Shown piece after piece: positions 24,961-34,324 of a stretch of 64,000 bases of DNA (position 1 is its first letter; the number at the start of each line of letters is the position of its first letter). The notes under the pieces were generated by a model that was not told the origin of the DNA, made no database searches, and worked only from the letters and a program-made list of their open reading frames with translations. The position numbers were made by a program, and so were the translations under genes. Origin of the DNA: G965240365 sp965240365 (GTDB lineage Bacteria; Pseudomonadota; Gammaproteobacteria; Eutrophobiales; Eutrophobiaceae); assembly GCA_965240365.1 (NCBI GenBank), contig OZ251218.1, positions 3,410,001-3,474,000 on the forward strand, given 5' to 3'.

Positions 24961-26358
24961 CTACTCCGGCCCGGCGATACGTTTTTCTACTTCTTGAACC
25001 ACGGCCTGACGGAGTTCTTCCAAAGTGGCTCCATCTTTTGAGCCAAGTTCGACTTTTTTATCAAAGGTGTTCTCCGGCGCGCCGTAGGCTTTGGACAGTT
25101 GCTGAAAATAGTCTTCCAAACGTTTAACCGATTGCGCTTCGTAAGATTGCGCTTCGTAAGAATGATCCTGGTTCGCCAAAATGCGAACCGGTTTGGAAAA
25201 GGCGCCTGCCAGAGACCAGAGTTGTCCATCTTCACGCAAAATCGCCTTGATGTAATACGGCAGATTCTGGGCCGCCGTGGAGTTTTGTTTGCCCGTGGGA
25301 ATAGCCTGGGCCGCGGCCGCGATAAGGCCGCCGACAGTGGTGGCAGTGAGATCGTGATTAAAACCGAGATTCTCGCGCAGTGAAACAATATCGACATTCA
25401 GATAGCGGTAATGGCAGGAACCGTTGAGTTCAACCTGACCGATCATGCCCGCGCCGGCATCATCTTTGGGGTCGATCTCCTTTAAGTCATCCACGGCCGT
25501 AAAGTAGTCGATCTCGGGTTCCAACTGATGAGTAGAAATGCTATGCGCCACCTGGCAAGAGGCATCGACATTCATGGCCTTGTCATCGGCCACCATCCGG
25601 CCGAAAAGGGCGATGTCCGCGGCGTATGCTTTGCGTTCCGAACTTACCAATTCTTTGAGTTCTTTTTTGAGTTCCTCAGCAATCACTTTTACTACTAAAA
25701 AATTGGCGACTTCATTCAATTTGTTTTTATCATCGATATCCTTGTTCGATAGCTGTTCTAATAAAGTATCTTTTAGCGGTAGTTCTTTTGCGTTCTGGTT
25801 GTTTCCGGCCTGTCGAGCTTCTTTAATCAATTTACGCATCGAACTCTCCAGTTCTTTTAAGCGTTTTTTTAATGCTTGCAATTCTTTCTTTAATTTTTCA
25901 GCAATCGCTTCTTTATTCCTCTCTTTGATAATTGTTTCCTTGTTGTCGTGAAGCATGGCGGCTATCTGTTCGATATCAACTTGACCGATGTAGAGAAGAT
26001 ACTGAGTATTATCAGGGTCTTTCCTGCTGAATTTGAGTCCCAGTGACTTTTCTACGAAGAATTCGATGAGTGTATTTCGTTCTTCTTCATTGTCGATTTC
26101 CATAGCCGATAATTGATTTGACAGCTCATTCTTTAACTGCCGTGTTCTTACTCCGAGGTCGCCCCCGGCTTGCCTCACCGCTTCTTGAAACGATTCATGC
26201 TTACGCATGGCCCGTTTCAGGGCCTGGCTGCTGATGCGGGCGCGGCGCACGCCGCCGAATTTACACTCTTTCGGGCTGCCCACATCGTCGCGGTTGAGAT
26301 TGCTGGGGGCAAAATTCTGGATGATATGAAGTTCGAGGTGAAGTCTTTGCTTGCTCAT
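24961..26358 (-). CDS. cas7e: Cascade backbone subunit Cas7e (CasC/Cse4) with large insertion
   Basis: Forms the six-copy backbone along the crRNA. Starting at the ATG 26358 (the longer start at 26415 has no family support), the product is 465 residues against about 360 in E. coli. The N-terminus has APSNLNRDDVGSPKECKFGG and RRARISSQALKRAMRK; the C-terminal half has VAHSISTHQLEPEIDYFTAVDDL and QVELNGSCHYRYLNVD. Residues about 140-240 are a lysine- and glutamate-rich, probably coiled-coil insertion in the region before FGRM, encoded by AT-rich DNA unlike the flanks. A short YEAQS duplication lies near residue 401. Confidence 0.95.
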   Translation of the reverse strand: MSKQRLHLELHIIQNFAPSNLNRDDVGSPKECKFGGVRRARISSQALKRAMRKHESFQEAVRQAGGDLGVRTRQLKNELSNQLSAMEIDNEEERNTLIEFFVEKSLGLKFSRKDPDNTQYLLYIGQVDIEQIAAMLHDNKETIIKERNKEAIAEKLKKELQALKKRLKELESSMRKLIKEARQAGNNQNAKELPLKDTLLEQLSNKDIDDKNKLNEVANFLVVKVIAEELKKELKELVSSERKAYAADIALFGRMVADDKAMNVDASCQVAHSISTHQLEPEIDYFTAVDDLKEIDPKDDAGAGMIGQVELNGSCHYRYLNVDIVSLRENLGFNHDLTATTVGGLIAAAAQAIPTGKQNSTAAQNLPYYIKAILREDGQLWSLAGAFSKPVRILANQDHSYEAQSYEAQSVKRLEDYFQQLSKAYGAPENTFDKKVELGSKDGATLEELRQAVVQEVEKRIAGPE

Positions 26359-26381
26359 AGGTATTCTCCTGTCTGTATGTC

Positions 26382-27005
26382 TCAAGGTGTGTTCCGATAG
26401 AAATCGCTGACCCACCGGTATTGGATACGCTTATCCGGCCGCGTCCATTTACCCAGATCATTAAGTAGCTGGTCGTAGTCGGCAAGCTCCAGGGCAACAC
26501 CCGCCTGCTTCAAGCGGGCCAGGGTTCCCCTGAGCCGCGGACCGAGCCGGTCAAAGTCAGTCGCCACCACGGTGTGCAGATGCCGCTCCAGGGCTGTCAG
26601 AGTGCGCTTTCCCTCGCCGCTGTCCGCGGTTTCAGCGGGCCTATCGTTCTCGGTTTTCCGGGCCTCGCCGAGCAGCCGGCCTATTGATCTCCACCGCCGA
26701 TCTTTACTCTCCGCATCCGTTTCGGAAGCCGGGCTATCCGGCCTGTAGGCGGCAAACAGTTGTCCGACCAGCATACCCACCCGCACATGGGCAGTGTAAT
26801 ACGTATCGTCTTCCTCAAGATAGGGCGCGACATGGCGCAGGGCGCGCATCTCAAAGGCGCCGCCCCGGGCCGAGCTTCTCAATTCGGCCAGCGCCCCGAG
26901 ATCGGGCTTGCCCGATTTAGTGCCAATCCCGGCCAGATAGCGTAAATAACCCAGATAGCTTTTGTACCAGCATTTCTTTTTCTCGGTTTCAGCGTTATTC
27001 GCCAT
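26382..27005 (-). CDS. cse2: Cascade small subunit Cse2 (Cas11e/CasB)
   Basis: Two copies form the belly of Cascade and stabilise the R-loop. The 207-residue product is helical, with the family-typical RSSARGGAFEMRALRHVAPYL, a VGMLVGQLFAAYR helix, and the C-terminal LADYDQLLNDLGKW segment and IQYRWVSDFYR end. It overlaps cas8e by 11 bp. Confidence 0.95.
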   Translation of the reverse strand: MANNAETEKKKCWYKSYLGYLRYLAGIGTKSGKPDLGALAELRSSARGGAFEMRALRHVAPYLEEDDTYYTAHVRVGMLVGQLFAAYRPDSPASETDAESKDRRWRSIGRLLGEARKTENDRPAETADSGEGKRTLTALERHLHTVVATDFDRLGPRLRGTLARLKQAGVALELADYDQLLNDLGKWTRPDKRIQYRWVSDFYRNTP

Positions 27006-28803
27006 CCTGAACCTCCTCGGTATAAGGTTTAAGTTCTTCTTCCATTTTTTTCAGGGACCCGAAGAACTGCGCCTCGGCTTTAGCCCGAGCAGGAAAGAGA
27101 TCGAGATTACTGCCCACCACCGCTTTCATTGTATTCCTGAAAATTCCCCGCGCTTCCCGGATGCAGGTTTTACTGCAATCTCGCCAAGATGATTCACGCA
27201 CCAGCACGGCGCGGAACGGCCGCTCGACAGCGCCCCAGTAAGTACGCAGTGTGGCGCTGAAATCCGCCTTTTTATTGGGAACCGCATCTTTTTTGCTGTC
27301 ATCGTTTCGCAGCGCTTCCCGGTAATACCGCTCCACCCCGCCTCGAAGAATGCCGGCCACCCGTTCAAGGTTTTTTAAGCTCGCCTGGATATCCTGCATA
27401 ATTGCATGATCTTCCATCGCCTCGACGGGGAGGTCGAGGGTTTCATGCCGCCAGGCGAGGGACTTTGCCTTGTCGCTGGCCAGCGCAAAAATCGTGACCG
27501 GCGCCAGCAATGATTTTCGTCTATTCGACCCCGACCAATAGCGTCCATACGCCCGCAGATTTTCGGGCGGAATATATTTCTCCCGTTGTTTATCCTGATG
27601 CGTGGAGCGCCATCCTAAATAAGCTGTACTTTCGCGCCAAACAGCCCGATCACGATCTAAGTGAAGCGGTATAATCATAGTTTTTTTTGATTTCTTAACT
27701 TCTTTTTTGACAAACCAAGGTTCTATCTTTGACTCCCAGGCCACTCCTTGAGCGATATGTATTTCACGAACCACAACGTTTCCATTCATTTTGTTTTCCG
27801 GCAACAGCCGGATGTGCCGGCTTCGTGGCAGCAGATAATCGAGATAGCTCCCGGGCGTTGTTGTGTAGTTATTTGCAGCCACTCTTTCGGGATTGATGAT
27901 CTGTTCACGCCGCTCTGCCCACGGCGGCCCCCCCAGGTTCATTTTGCCCAGGGCCGAGCCCCGATACTCTCCCGGCAGCATGTTCAGGATGATGGTTTTG
28001 AACAAGGTATTACCCATTATGATGCAGGGCATACCGGGAACGAATGGCGCGTGATAGTAGCTTTGCTGCGGACCACCGAAATGGTTGCTTGACTTTTTGT
28101 TCAGCCCGCCTACCGAGAAATACTGCGCGGTTACAAGCGCCCGTGCGGCCTCTGCGGCGCCGAGGCTGAAATCGCCGTCATCGGTCTGGTGTGAAAAAAG
28201 GGTCTTGTTGTTGCCCGAGGCAACCGAATGGACCAAACTTGCCACCGGAACCGGCCGTTCCGCCTTTGTCCTGGGGTCAGTATTGGCCAATCCCGGACAT
28301 TGCCAGAACGGCAATGCCTCATCGAACAGCCGGAACCGGTCCGCCCATTGATCAAAATACTGCGCCACTTTCTCGGCGTCGAATTTCTCTTTTGCCCCAA
28401 TCTCCCGCCATTCTCTTACCAAGCGAAAATCGCCCACCAGATGATGGGCCAGCCCCACCAGCAACCGGTAAAGGCTCACGGTTTCCAGCGGCGATTCACC
28501 TTCTATCTGTCGCAGTTCATGGGCCCGCCGCATCGTCTCTTCAAGGCCGATTTCACGCACGGTTCCACTGGATTCACGAACCGGGATCCATCCGCGCGTT
28601 CTGAGGTCAAAACAATCCATCTTAATGTCAGGTTCGTCCCGGTTTTGCTCCGAACCGCGCGGCGCGCCGATGGGGATTTGGGCGCGGGGCGCGAATTCCT
28701 CCCGGGTCAACTTTAAGGCCCGGCGGACAATCCTGTCCTGCGGTGTGCGTTTCATCCGCTGCAGGTCGCTATCTGTCAGGGGTCTGTTGTCGGGATCGCT
28801 CAT
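26995..28803 (-). CDS. cas8e: Cascade large subunit Cas8e (CasA/Cse1)
   Basis: Recognises the PAM and recruits Cas3. The 602-residue product (E. coli 502) has FDLRTRGWIPVRESSG near the N-terminus, LRQIEGESPLETVSLYRLL, the FDQWADRFRLFDEALPFWQ segment and GNNKTLFSHQTDDGDFSLG, plus a four-helix C-terminal domain. The start codon overlaps the stop of the BrnT-like gene by 4 bp, so it is translationally coupled to that gene. Confidence 0.96.
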   Translation of the reverse strand: MSDPDNRPLTDSDLQRMKRTPQDRIVRRALKLTREEFAPRAQIPIGAPRGSEQNRDEPDIKMDCFDLRTRGWIPVRESSGTVREIGLEETMRRAHELRQIEGESPLETVSLYRLLVGLAHHLVGDFRLVREWREIGAKEKFDAEKVAQYFDQWADRFRLFDEALPFWQCPGLANTDPRTKAERPVPVASLVHSVASGNNKTLFSHQTDDGDFSLGAAEAARALVTAQYFSVGGLNKKSSNHFGGPQQSYYHAPFVPGMPCIIMGNTLFKTIILNMLPGEYRGSALGKMNLGGPPWAERREQIINPERVAANNYTTTPGSYLDYLLPRSRHIRLLPENKMNGNVVVREIHIAQGVAWESKIEPWFVKKEVKKSKKTMIIPLHLDRDRAVWRESTAYLGWRSTHQDKQREKYIPPENLRAYGRYWSGSNRRKSLLAPVTIFALASDKAKSLAWRHETLDLPVEAMEDHAIMQDIQASLKNLERVAGILRGGVERYYREALRNDDSKKDAVPNKKADFSATLRTYWGAVERPFRAVLVRESSWRDCSKTCIREARGIFRNTMKAVVGSNLDLFPARAKAEAQFFGSLKKMEEELKPYTEEVQDGE

Positions 28804-29087
28804 TTTGCATTTTGCCCATAGTAAAACTTTCGTTCATTAGGTTCGGCTTTTCGGGCCGAAATGATGCGGTTTCTGCTCTGCCGCTCGGTGTACACCACCA
28901 CCAGCACATTGCCGTGAGACATACCGATCAGGATATAGCGCTTTTCCTCATAATCCACTCGATCATCCAGCAACTCAATGGCAAAAGCATCACGGAAGAC
29001 GGAACACGCATCCTTAAAGCTCACGCCGTGTTTCACCAGGTTCGATGCAGCCTTGCCATCATCCCATTCAAATTCTTTATTTTTCAC
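28800..29087 (-). CDS. brnT: BrnT-family (DUF497) toxin in the cas operon
   Basis: A 95-residue RelE-fold RNase-type protein: FEWDDGKAASNLVKHGVSF and FRDAFAIELLDDRVDYEEKR, then LVVVYTERQSRNRIISARKA and a C-terminal ERKFYYGQ, the standard BrnT pattern. Normally brnT is followed directly by the antitoxin gene brnA. Here the stop overlaps the cas8e start (ATGA) and no brnA is present; cas3 ends 123 bp upstream. It is therefore a solitary toxin gene embedded in the Cascade operon. Confidence 0.93.
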   Translation of the reverse strand: MKNKEFEWDDGKAASNLVKHGVSFKDACSVFRDAFAIELLDDRVDYEEKRYILIGMSHGNVLVVVYTERQSRNRIISARKAEPNERKFYYGQNAK

Positions 29088-29210
29088 GACATACGGGTTA
29101 CCCGTATTTTTTCAAGAAATCCAGTCTTTATTCAGCAACTCCTATTATAGCTTGAAAGCAGGGCGCAGGGAAATGTGAGCAACTGAGAAACAGGCGGCCC
29201 ATAATCCATC

Positions 29211-31817
29211 TCACTTCTCCCCTTTCGAAATGGTCAAGCCGAGTTTCTCGCAATAGCGCAAGGTGTAGCCGTCCAGTGAGAAGGCGCCGTCTTCCATCTG
29301 TAAGGGAATACAGCGGCGCAGGAACCAGTGTTCTTTCCAGTCTTGCCGAGTTGGAATCTTTTGCAATGCCTTTACAAGGCCCTGGTGGCTGACCCTCACC
29401 GTCTGCTCGATACATTTTTCGGTTGCGGCATCGGCGGGGCCATCGAGAATCACCACGTTTTGAGAATCACCCGCGAGGCGGGTGGTGGGCGTCCACTCGT
29501 CGAGATCGTTCGGCTTGCGGACAGCGCACATATCCGGCGGCGTATTGGCCGGCGTACCGAGCGTGACATCATCGGCCAGGAAGCGATCAGCGGCGTCCTG
29601 CCCGAATTGTTCCTGCTCCCATTGTGCCAGGCGACTGGCCAGACCCGTAGCGCCGATAGGATCGTCGCCATACACCTGTTCCAGCAGCGGGCCGTCATCG
29701 CCGGGTATCGACAGCTTCCCGCCCCGGTCACGGTAGCGGCCCAGGGCCAGCGCGGTTCGGGCCAGATAGATCGCCTTATATATATGAATAACCTTGACCC
29801 TGGGCCTGAAGTTATCCGCGGGCGGAGACAAGACAGTGATGGCGGGCAGGGGATGCGGGTGCCGGGTAGAGGGCCGTTCGGTGAGATGGCGGTGAACCCG
29901 GCCCAGGCGCTGGATAAGCAGATCGATCGGCGCCAGATCGGAGATCATCGTATCGAAATCCACATCCAGGCTTTGTTCCAGGATTTGTGTGGCAACCACC
30001 ACGGCCCGCTCGGGGCGTTCGGCGCCGTCCCGCCCGAACATTTTTTGCAGGCGCGTTTCATGGGCGCTTCGGTCTTTACGCATAAACCGGGAGTGAACCA
30101 GGAATCGGGGAATATCTGGCGCCAATCCGGCATCGATCTGCTTGAACACCTCCTGGGCTTCATCCACGGTATTGACGATGCAGGCCACACAGCCGCCGGT
30201 GTTGACCGCGGCAAGGGTGAGGCGGGCTGACTCGCTCATAAAGCTACCGCTGGAATTATCCGATAATTCATGCAGCCTGATTTCTACCTGCCGAATCGGT
30301 AAATCTCTGATGGCCCGCGTCCTCAGACCCTGCTCGGACCAGACTGTAACGTTCGGCCCCGTGGGCAGTTCCCGCGCGATTTTCTCCCCCGCGTAGGCCG
30401 TAATCAAATCGCGGCGCATGGCCTTGTGCAGGGTGGCCGAGAGCAGAATAACCGGGCTGTCCAGCGCCCGCAGCCAGGCCAGGAGCGATTGGATAATCTG
30501 ATTCATGTAGGAGTCGTAACTGTGGATTTCGTCGATAACGACCAGCTTGTCGGTGAGGCCCAGGAGCCGCACGAAGTGATGCCTGGTCGTCATGGCGGCC
30601 ATCATCGCCTGGTCCACGGTACCCACGGCATGTTCGGCCAGCAGTCCGCGTTTACTGCCGATGTTGAACCATTCACAGGCGCGCGCCGCCCCGTCTGTCG
30701 CCTCGGACCCCGAACCAGCGGCATCATAAACACCCCGCGCGAGCAGTTCGCCAAACGCCGGATTCAGGCGCGCTTCGGACTGCGCCAGCTTGATCTGGGT
30801 CTCGCCGCCGGCGAACAGGCGGTTCAGGAATTCGTGGATCCGCGAGAACATCGCGTTGGTGGTTGCCATCGTGGGCAGGGCGAAGTAGATCCCCTGAGCC
30901 TTGCGCCGGGCCCTGCGGGCATAGACCTGCAAAGCGGCCTCGGTCTTGCCGATGCCGGTGGGGGACTCGACCAGGGCGATAAAGGGGCCGTCTATATCCT
31001 CGGTGAGTTCCCGCAGCGCCTTCTGCGTCGGGTTCTCCGCCCAGGCTGCGGCGTCTTTCGGGGTAAAAAGATCGGCAAAGCTCAAATCCTGATGTGGCGG
31101 GGGGCCAACCACGAAGCCGCTTTTCCTGAGCGTATCGCCGATCTGTTTTCGGCGAATCTTCAGGTATGCGGTGCGGCTTGGCGCATTCTGAGGAAAGTCA
31201 AGGGATGAGCCTATCCAGTCAGCGATGCAGATCACACCGGCCAGCACCACGGTCCATTGGGCAGGCGGGGCGGTATGCGGCAGCGGAAACGCATCCGCTT
31301 CGATATTCCAGATGCAACAGAGCGCCTCAAAGTGTTGTTTGCGTTCCTGTTCCCACTGCTCCGGATCCGGGCAACGGTATTCACAGTCGATATAGCGGCC
31401 ATGATGACATGCGGTGGCTTGAGCGCAGATTAACGGGATATCTTGGTCGTCAACCCCGGGGAGATCTTCGAACTGGCGGCATAAGAAATCAAAACTGGTT
31501 ATGCCATGGTCGCCTTGATCTGCCGGGTGAAAGGTGAATCCCTGCTTTTTCAATCGCGGGACGAGTTCCGGCGCCTTCTTCTGGAATCCGGGAGAAATCT
31601 TGCCGATGTCGTGCGCCGCGGCGAGCACACAGAGCGCCCGGCGGGCCGAATCTTCATCGGTGTAGGGCGAAATCAAATAATCGCCTACACCACGCCAGAC
31701 ACAGTTAATAAGCCTGTCGAAAACCAGACCGACATCAATAAGGTGGTCGAGGACGGGATGGATATTGTCCCAGGTCGGCGTTTCCCGGTATGGGGTTTTG
31801 GCCCAGAAATCGGTCAT
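29211..31817 (-). CDS. cas3: CRISPR nuclease-helicase Cas3
   Basis: Degrades target DNA after recruitment by Cascade. The 868-residue product has the N-terminal HD nuclease (VLDHLIDVG, AAAHDIGKISPGFQKK, ACHHGRYID) followed by the superfamily 2 helicase: Walker A SPTGIGKTEAAL, DEIH box in VVIDEIHSYDSYM, motif III LLSATLH, motif V VATQILEQSLDVDFD and motif VI LIQRLGRVHRH, then the C-terminal domain. It is first in the cas operon, 123 bp before the BrnT gene. Confidence 0.98.
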   Translation of the reverse strand: MTDFWAKTPYRETPTWDNIHPVLDHLIDVGLVFDRLINCVWRGVGDYLISPYTDEDSARRALCVLAAAHDIGKISPGFQKKAPELVPRLKKQGFTFHPADQGDHGITSFDFLCRQFEDLPGVDDQDIPLICAQATACHHGRYIDCEYRCPDPEQWEQERKQHFEALCCIWNIEADAFPLPHTAPPAQWTVVLAGVICIADWIGSSLDFPQNAPSRTAYLKIRRKQIGDTLRKSGFVVGPPPHQDLSFADLFTPKDAAAWAENPTQKALRELTEDIDGPFIALVESPTGIGKTEAALQVYARRARRKAQGIYFALPTMATTNAMFSRIHEFLNRLFAGGETQIKLAQSEARLNPAFGELLARGVYDAAGSGSEATDGAARACEWFNIGSKRGLLAEHAVGTVDQAMMAAMTTRHHFVRLLGLTDKLVVIDEIHSYDSYMNQIIQSLLAWLRALDSPVILLSATLHKAMRRDLITAYAGEKIARELPTGPNVTVWSEQGLRTRAIRDLPIRQVEIRLHELSDNSSGSFMSESARLTLAAVNTGGCVACIVNTVDEAQEVFKQIDAGLAPDIPRFLVHSRFMRKDRSAHETRLQKMFGRDGAERPERAVVVATQILEQSLDVDFDTMISDLAPIDLLIQRLGRVHRHLTERPSTRHPHPLPAITVLSPPADNFRPRVKVIHIYKAIYLARTALALGRYRDRGGKLSIPGDDGPLLEQVYGDDPIGATGLASRLAQWEQEQFGQDAADRFLADDVTLGTPANTPPDMCAVRKPNDLDEWTPTTRLAGDSQNVVILDGPADAATEKCIEQTVRVSHQGLVKALQKIPTRQDWKEHWFLRRCIPLQMEDGAFSLDGYTLRYCEKLGLTISKGEK

Positions 31818-32295
31818 ATTTGAGGTTTATTGTCGAAACTCGGAGGTATTTTGTCCTTGAACGGCTTTACAGGTTCAGACGGAAGTGAGATTTTTCTTGG
31901 AAAGAAATCGGGTAGCCTGTGAGTGATTGATAGGCACAGGAGACCACTCAACCTACCTGCCGCCTATCTATCTCAGGCAAATTGGAATAGCAACGAATAT
32001 TTCATTCCACCCCTGCCGTCATTCCGGCCTGACTGCCTATATACAGGCAAGCGCCAGGCAACCCTGATTTGTCTCATATCTATTTATTTTACGGAAACTT
32101 AATCCAGGATCGCCATTGATGCAGAGGCGGTTTTTCAGTTAGAATTAGTGGATTCCAGTTTCAGCTTGGCTTGCGCCGAGGCGGCCGGACTGACGCCCGC
32201 GGAAGAAACCGGGTATTATTATGATCGATGGTGTTATGGCGGCGCGGATATAAACCGGTTATACTCTGCGCCGGATTTTTTGTGGTTTTGAATGA
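31818..32295. repeat. intergenic region with dispersed repeat copies
   Basis: No gene. 31868-31955 (TTCAGACGGAAGTGAGA, GGCACAGGAGACCACTC) is an inverted relative of 54270-54350, and its first part also occurs near 52145. A REP-like CGTCATTCCGGCC word follows at about 32020. 32160-32295 is the rimP leader region, with TATACT at 32262-32267 as a possible -10. No tRNA gene was found here, although one precedes rimP in many relatives. Confidence 0.6.
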
Positions 32296-32320
32296 GTGGG
32301 CCTTGCGCCCACTTTTTGTT
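32296..32320 (+). terminator. terminator-like hairpin in the rimP leader
   Basis: GTGGGC, a CTTGC loop, GCCCAC and a T-rich run, 9 bp before the rimP start codon. Such leader hairpins are common before rimP-nusA operons and may act as an attenuator on which NusA feeds back. Confidence 0.65.
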
Positions 32321-32328
32321 TTCAGCTT

Positions 32329-32784
32329 ATGTACAGACAGAATCAGGCCCTGCTGGATTTGTTTGAGCCGGAGGTGTTGGCCCTGGGTTATGAGTTGATC
32401 GGGGTCGAACTGGAGCAAAATGGCCGGGGCCGGTTGTTGCGGGTCTATATCGACAAGCCGGGCGGGGTTGTGGTCAATGATTGCGCGCGGGTCAGTAATC
32501 AATTGAGCGGCCTGCTTGCGGTCGAGCAGCCCGTGCGCGGGGCGTATGACCTGGAGGTCTCATCGCCGGGGCTGGATCGGCCGATATTTACGGTCGATCA
32601 GCTTAAACGGTTCACGGGTGAGGCGATTAAATTGTGCCTTTATGAAAAGCAGGATGGTCGGAGGCGTTATCAGGGCGTGTTGATCGCGGTTGACGCCGAG
32701 CGGATCATTATCCGCTCCGAGGATAAAGAGGTGGCCGTGCCGCATGACAGGATTAAAACGGCGCGCCTGATTCCCGAGTTTTGA
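32329..32784 (+). CDS. rimP: ribosome maturation factor RimP
   Basis: Binds 30S precursors and helps S12 and related proteins assemble. From ATG 32329 the product is 151 residues, with LGYELIGVELEQNGRGRLLR, YIDKPGGVVVNDCARVSNQ, and the YDLEVSSPGLDRPIF motif, then a C-terminal SH3-like domain. An upstream start at 32296 is rejected because it falls in the hairpin. First gene of the nusA-infB operon. Confidence 0.96.
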   Translation: MYRQNQALLDLFEPEVLALGYELIGVELEQNGRGRLLRVYIDKPGGVVVNDCARVSNQLSGLLAVEQPVRGAYDLEVSSPGLDRPIFTVDQLKRFTGEAIKLCLYEKQDGRRRYQGVLIAVDAERIIIRSEDKEVAVPHDRIKTARLIPEF

Positions 32785-32803
32785 ATTTTTAACGGTAGCT
32801 TAA

Positions 32804-34324
32804 ATGAACAAAGAAATTTTGATGGTGGTCGATGTCTTGAGCAATGAGAAAGGCGTTGCGAAGGACATCATCTTTGAAGCGATTGAGGCCGCGCTGGCCA
32901 GCGCGACCAAGAAGCGCAGCCGCGAGGATATCGAGGCGCGGGTGCAGATTGATCGGGAGACGGGCGATTACAGCACCTTTCGCTGCTGGGAGGTGGTGGC
33001 CGATGAGGCCGACGCCGTGGAGGCGCCATCGAGGCAGATTCGCCTGAGCGACGCCAGGGAACGGCAGGCGGAGATTGACATCGGGCAGTATGTCGAGGAA
33101 CCGATGAAGTCGGTTGACTTTGGCCGTATCGCCGCGCAGGCCGCCAAGCAGGTCATTGTGCAAAAGGTGCGCGAGGCCGAGCGCGCGCAGGTTATCAACG
33201 CCTATGAAGGGCGTGTCGGCGAGATGGTGAGCGGGGTCGTCAAGCGTTCCGAGCGGCATGGCGCCATTATTGATCTGGGTAATAATGCCGAGGCCTTCAT
33301 CCCCAGGGAAGAGTTGATCCCGCGCGAGGCCATGCGCCCCGGCGATCGCGTGCGCGCCTACCTGAGAGAGGTGCGCTCTGAAATCCGCGGGCCGCAATTG
33401 TTTCTGAGCCGCACCGCGCCGGAATTATTGATCGAATTGTTCAGCATTGAAGTGCCTGAAATCAACGAGGGCATGATTGAGATTATCAATGGCGCCAGAG
33501 ACCCCGGCGCCCGCGCCAAGATCGCGGTCAAGGCCAATGACCCCAGGATTGACCCGATCGGTGCCTGTGTCGGCATGCGCGGTTCCAGGGTGCAGGCGGT
33601 CTCCAATGAACTGGGCGGCGAGCGGGTTGATATTATCCTCTGGGATGAAAATCCGGCGCAGTATGTGATCAATGCGATGGCGCCGGCCGAGGTCGCCTCG
33701 ATCATGGTCGATGAGGATGAGCATGCGATGGATATTGCCGTGGCCGAGGACGCGCTCTCGAAGGCCATCGGCAAGGGCGGGCAAAATGTCAAGCTGGCCA
33801 GCGAGCTTACCGGCTGGGAACTGAACGTGATGTCGGTGCAACAGGCCGATGAAAAGAGCGAGGCCGAGGCCGAGACCCTGCAAAAGATGTTCATGGAAGA
33901 ATTGCATGTCGATGAAGAAGTCGCCATCATCCTGGTGCAGGAGAGTTTTTCGAGCATTGAGGAAGTCGCCTATGTGCCGGAAAAGGAGATGCTCGGCATT
34001 GAAGAGTTTGATCAGGAACTGGTGCAGGAATTGCGCGACCGGGCCCGCGATGTGATGTTGACCAGGGCCATTGCCAGGGAGGAAAAACTCGGCGATGTGA
34101 AGCCCGCGGCCGATCTGTTGCAGATGGAAGGCATGGATGAAGCCCTTGCCTTTGAACTGGCCGCGCACGGGGTGGTGACCATGGAAGATCTGGCGGAGCA
34201 GTCGGTCGATGAATTGCTGGATATTCCCAGCATTGAAAAAGAGCGCGCCGGTCAGCTCATTATGACCGCGCGCATCCCCTGGTTTGAAGAAGCCGAACAG
34301 ACAAGCAATGAAGGTGCGAGTTAA
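32804..34324 (+). CDS. nusA: transcription factor NusA
   Basis: Controls RNA polymerase pausing, termination and antitermination. The 506-residue product has the N-terminal polymerase-binding domain (EILMVVDVLSNEKGV), an S1 domain (about 137-200, with HGAIIDLGNNAEAFIP), two KH domains (DPIGACVGMRGSRVQAV and KAIGKGGQNVKLASELTGW), and the acidic C-terminal repeats found in gammaproteobacterial NusA. Its stop overlaps the infB start. Confidence 0.98.
   Translation: MNKEILMVVDVLSNEKGVAKDIIFEAIEAALASATKKRSREDIEARVQIDRETGDYSTFRCWEVVADEADAVEAPSRQIRLSDARERQAEIDIGQYVEEPMKSVDFGRIAAQAAKQVIVQKVREAERAQVINAYEGRVGEMVSGVVKRSERHGAIIDLGNNAEAFIPREELIPREAMRPGDRVRAYLREVRSEIRGPQLFLSRTAPELLIELFSIEVPEINEGMIEIINGARDPGARAKIAVKANDPRIDPIGACVGMRGSRVQAVSNELGGERVDIILWDENPAQYVINAMAPAEVASIMVDEDEHAMDIAVAEDALSKAIGKGGQNVKLASELTGWELNVMSVQQADEKSEAEAETLQKMFMEELHVDEEVAIILVQESFSSIEEVAYVPEKEMLGIEEFDQELVQELRDRARDVMLTRAIAREEKLGDVKPAADLLQMEGMDEALAFELAAHGVVTMEDLAEQSVDELLDIPSIEKERAGQLIMTARIPWFEEAEQTSNEGAS

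Noticed and set aside
32100..32295. Possible tRNA gene upstream of rimP, as in many relatives
   Set aside because: No cloverleaf or T-loop GGTTCGAATCC-type sequence could be found.
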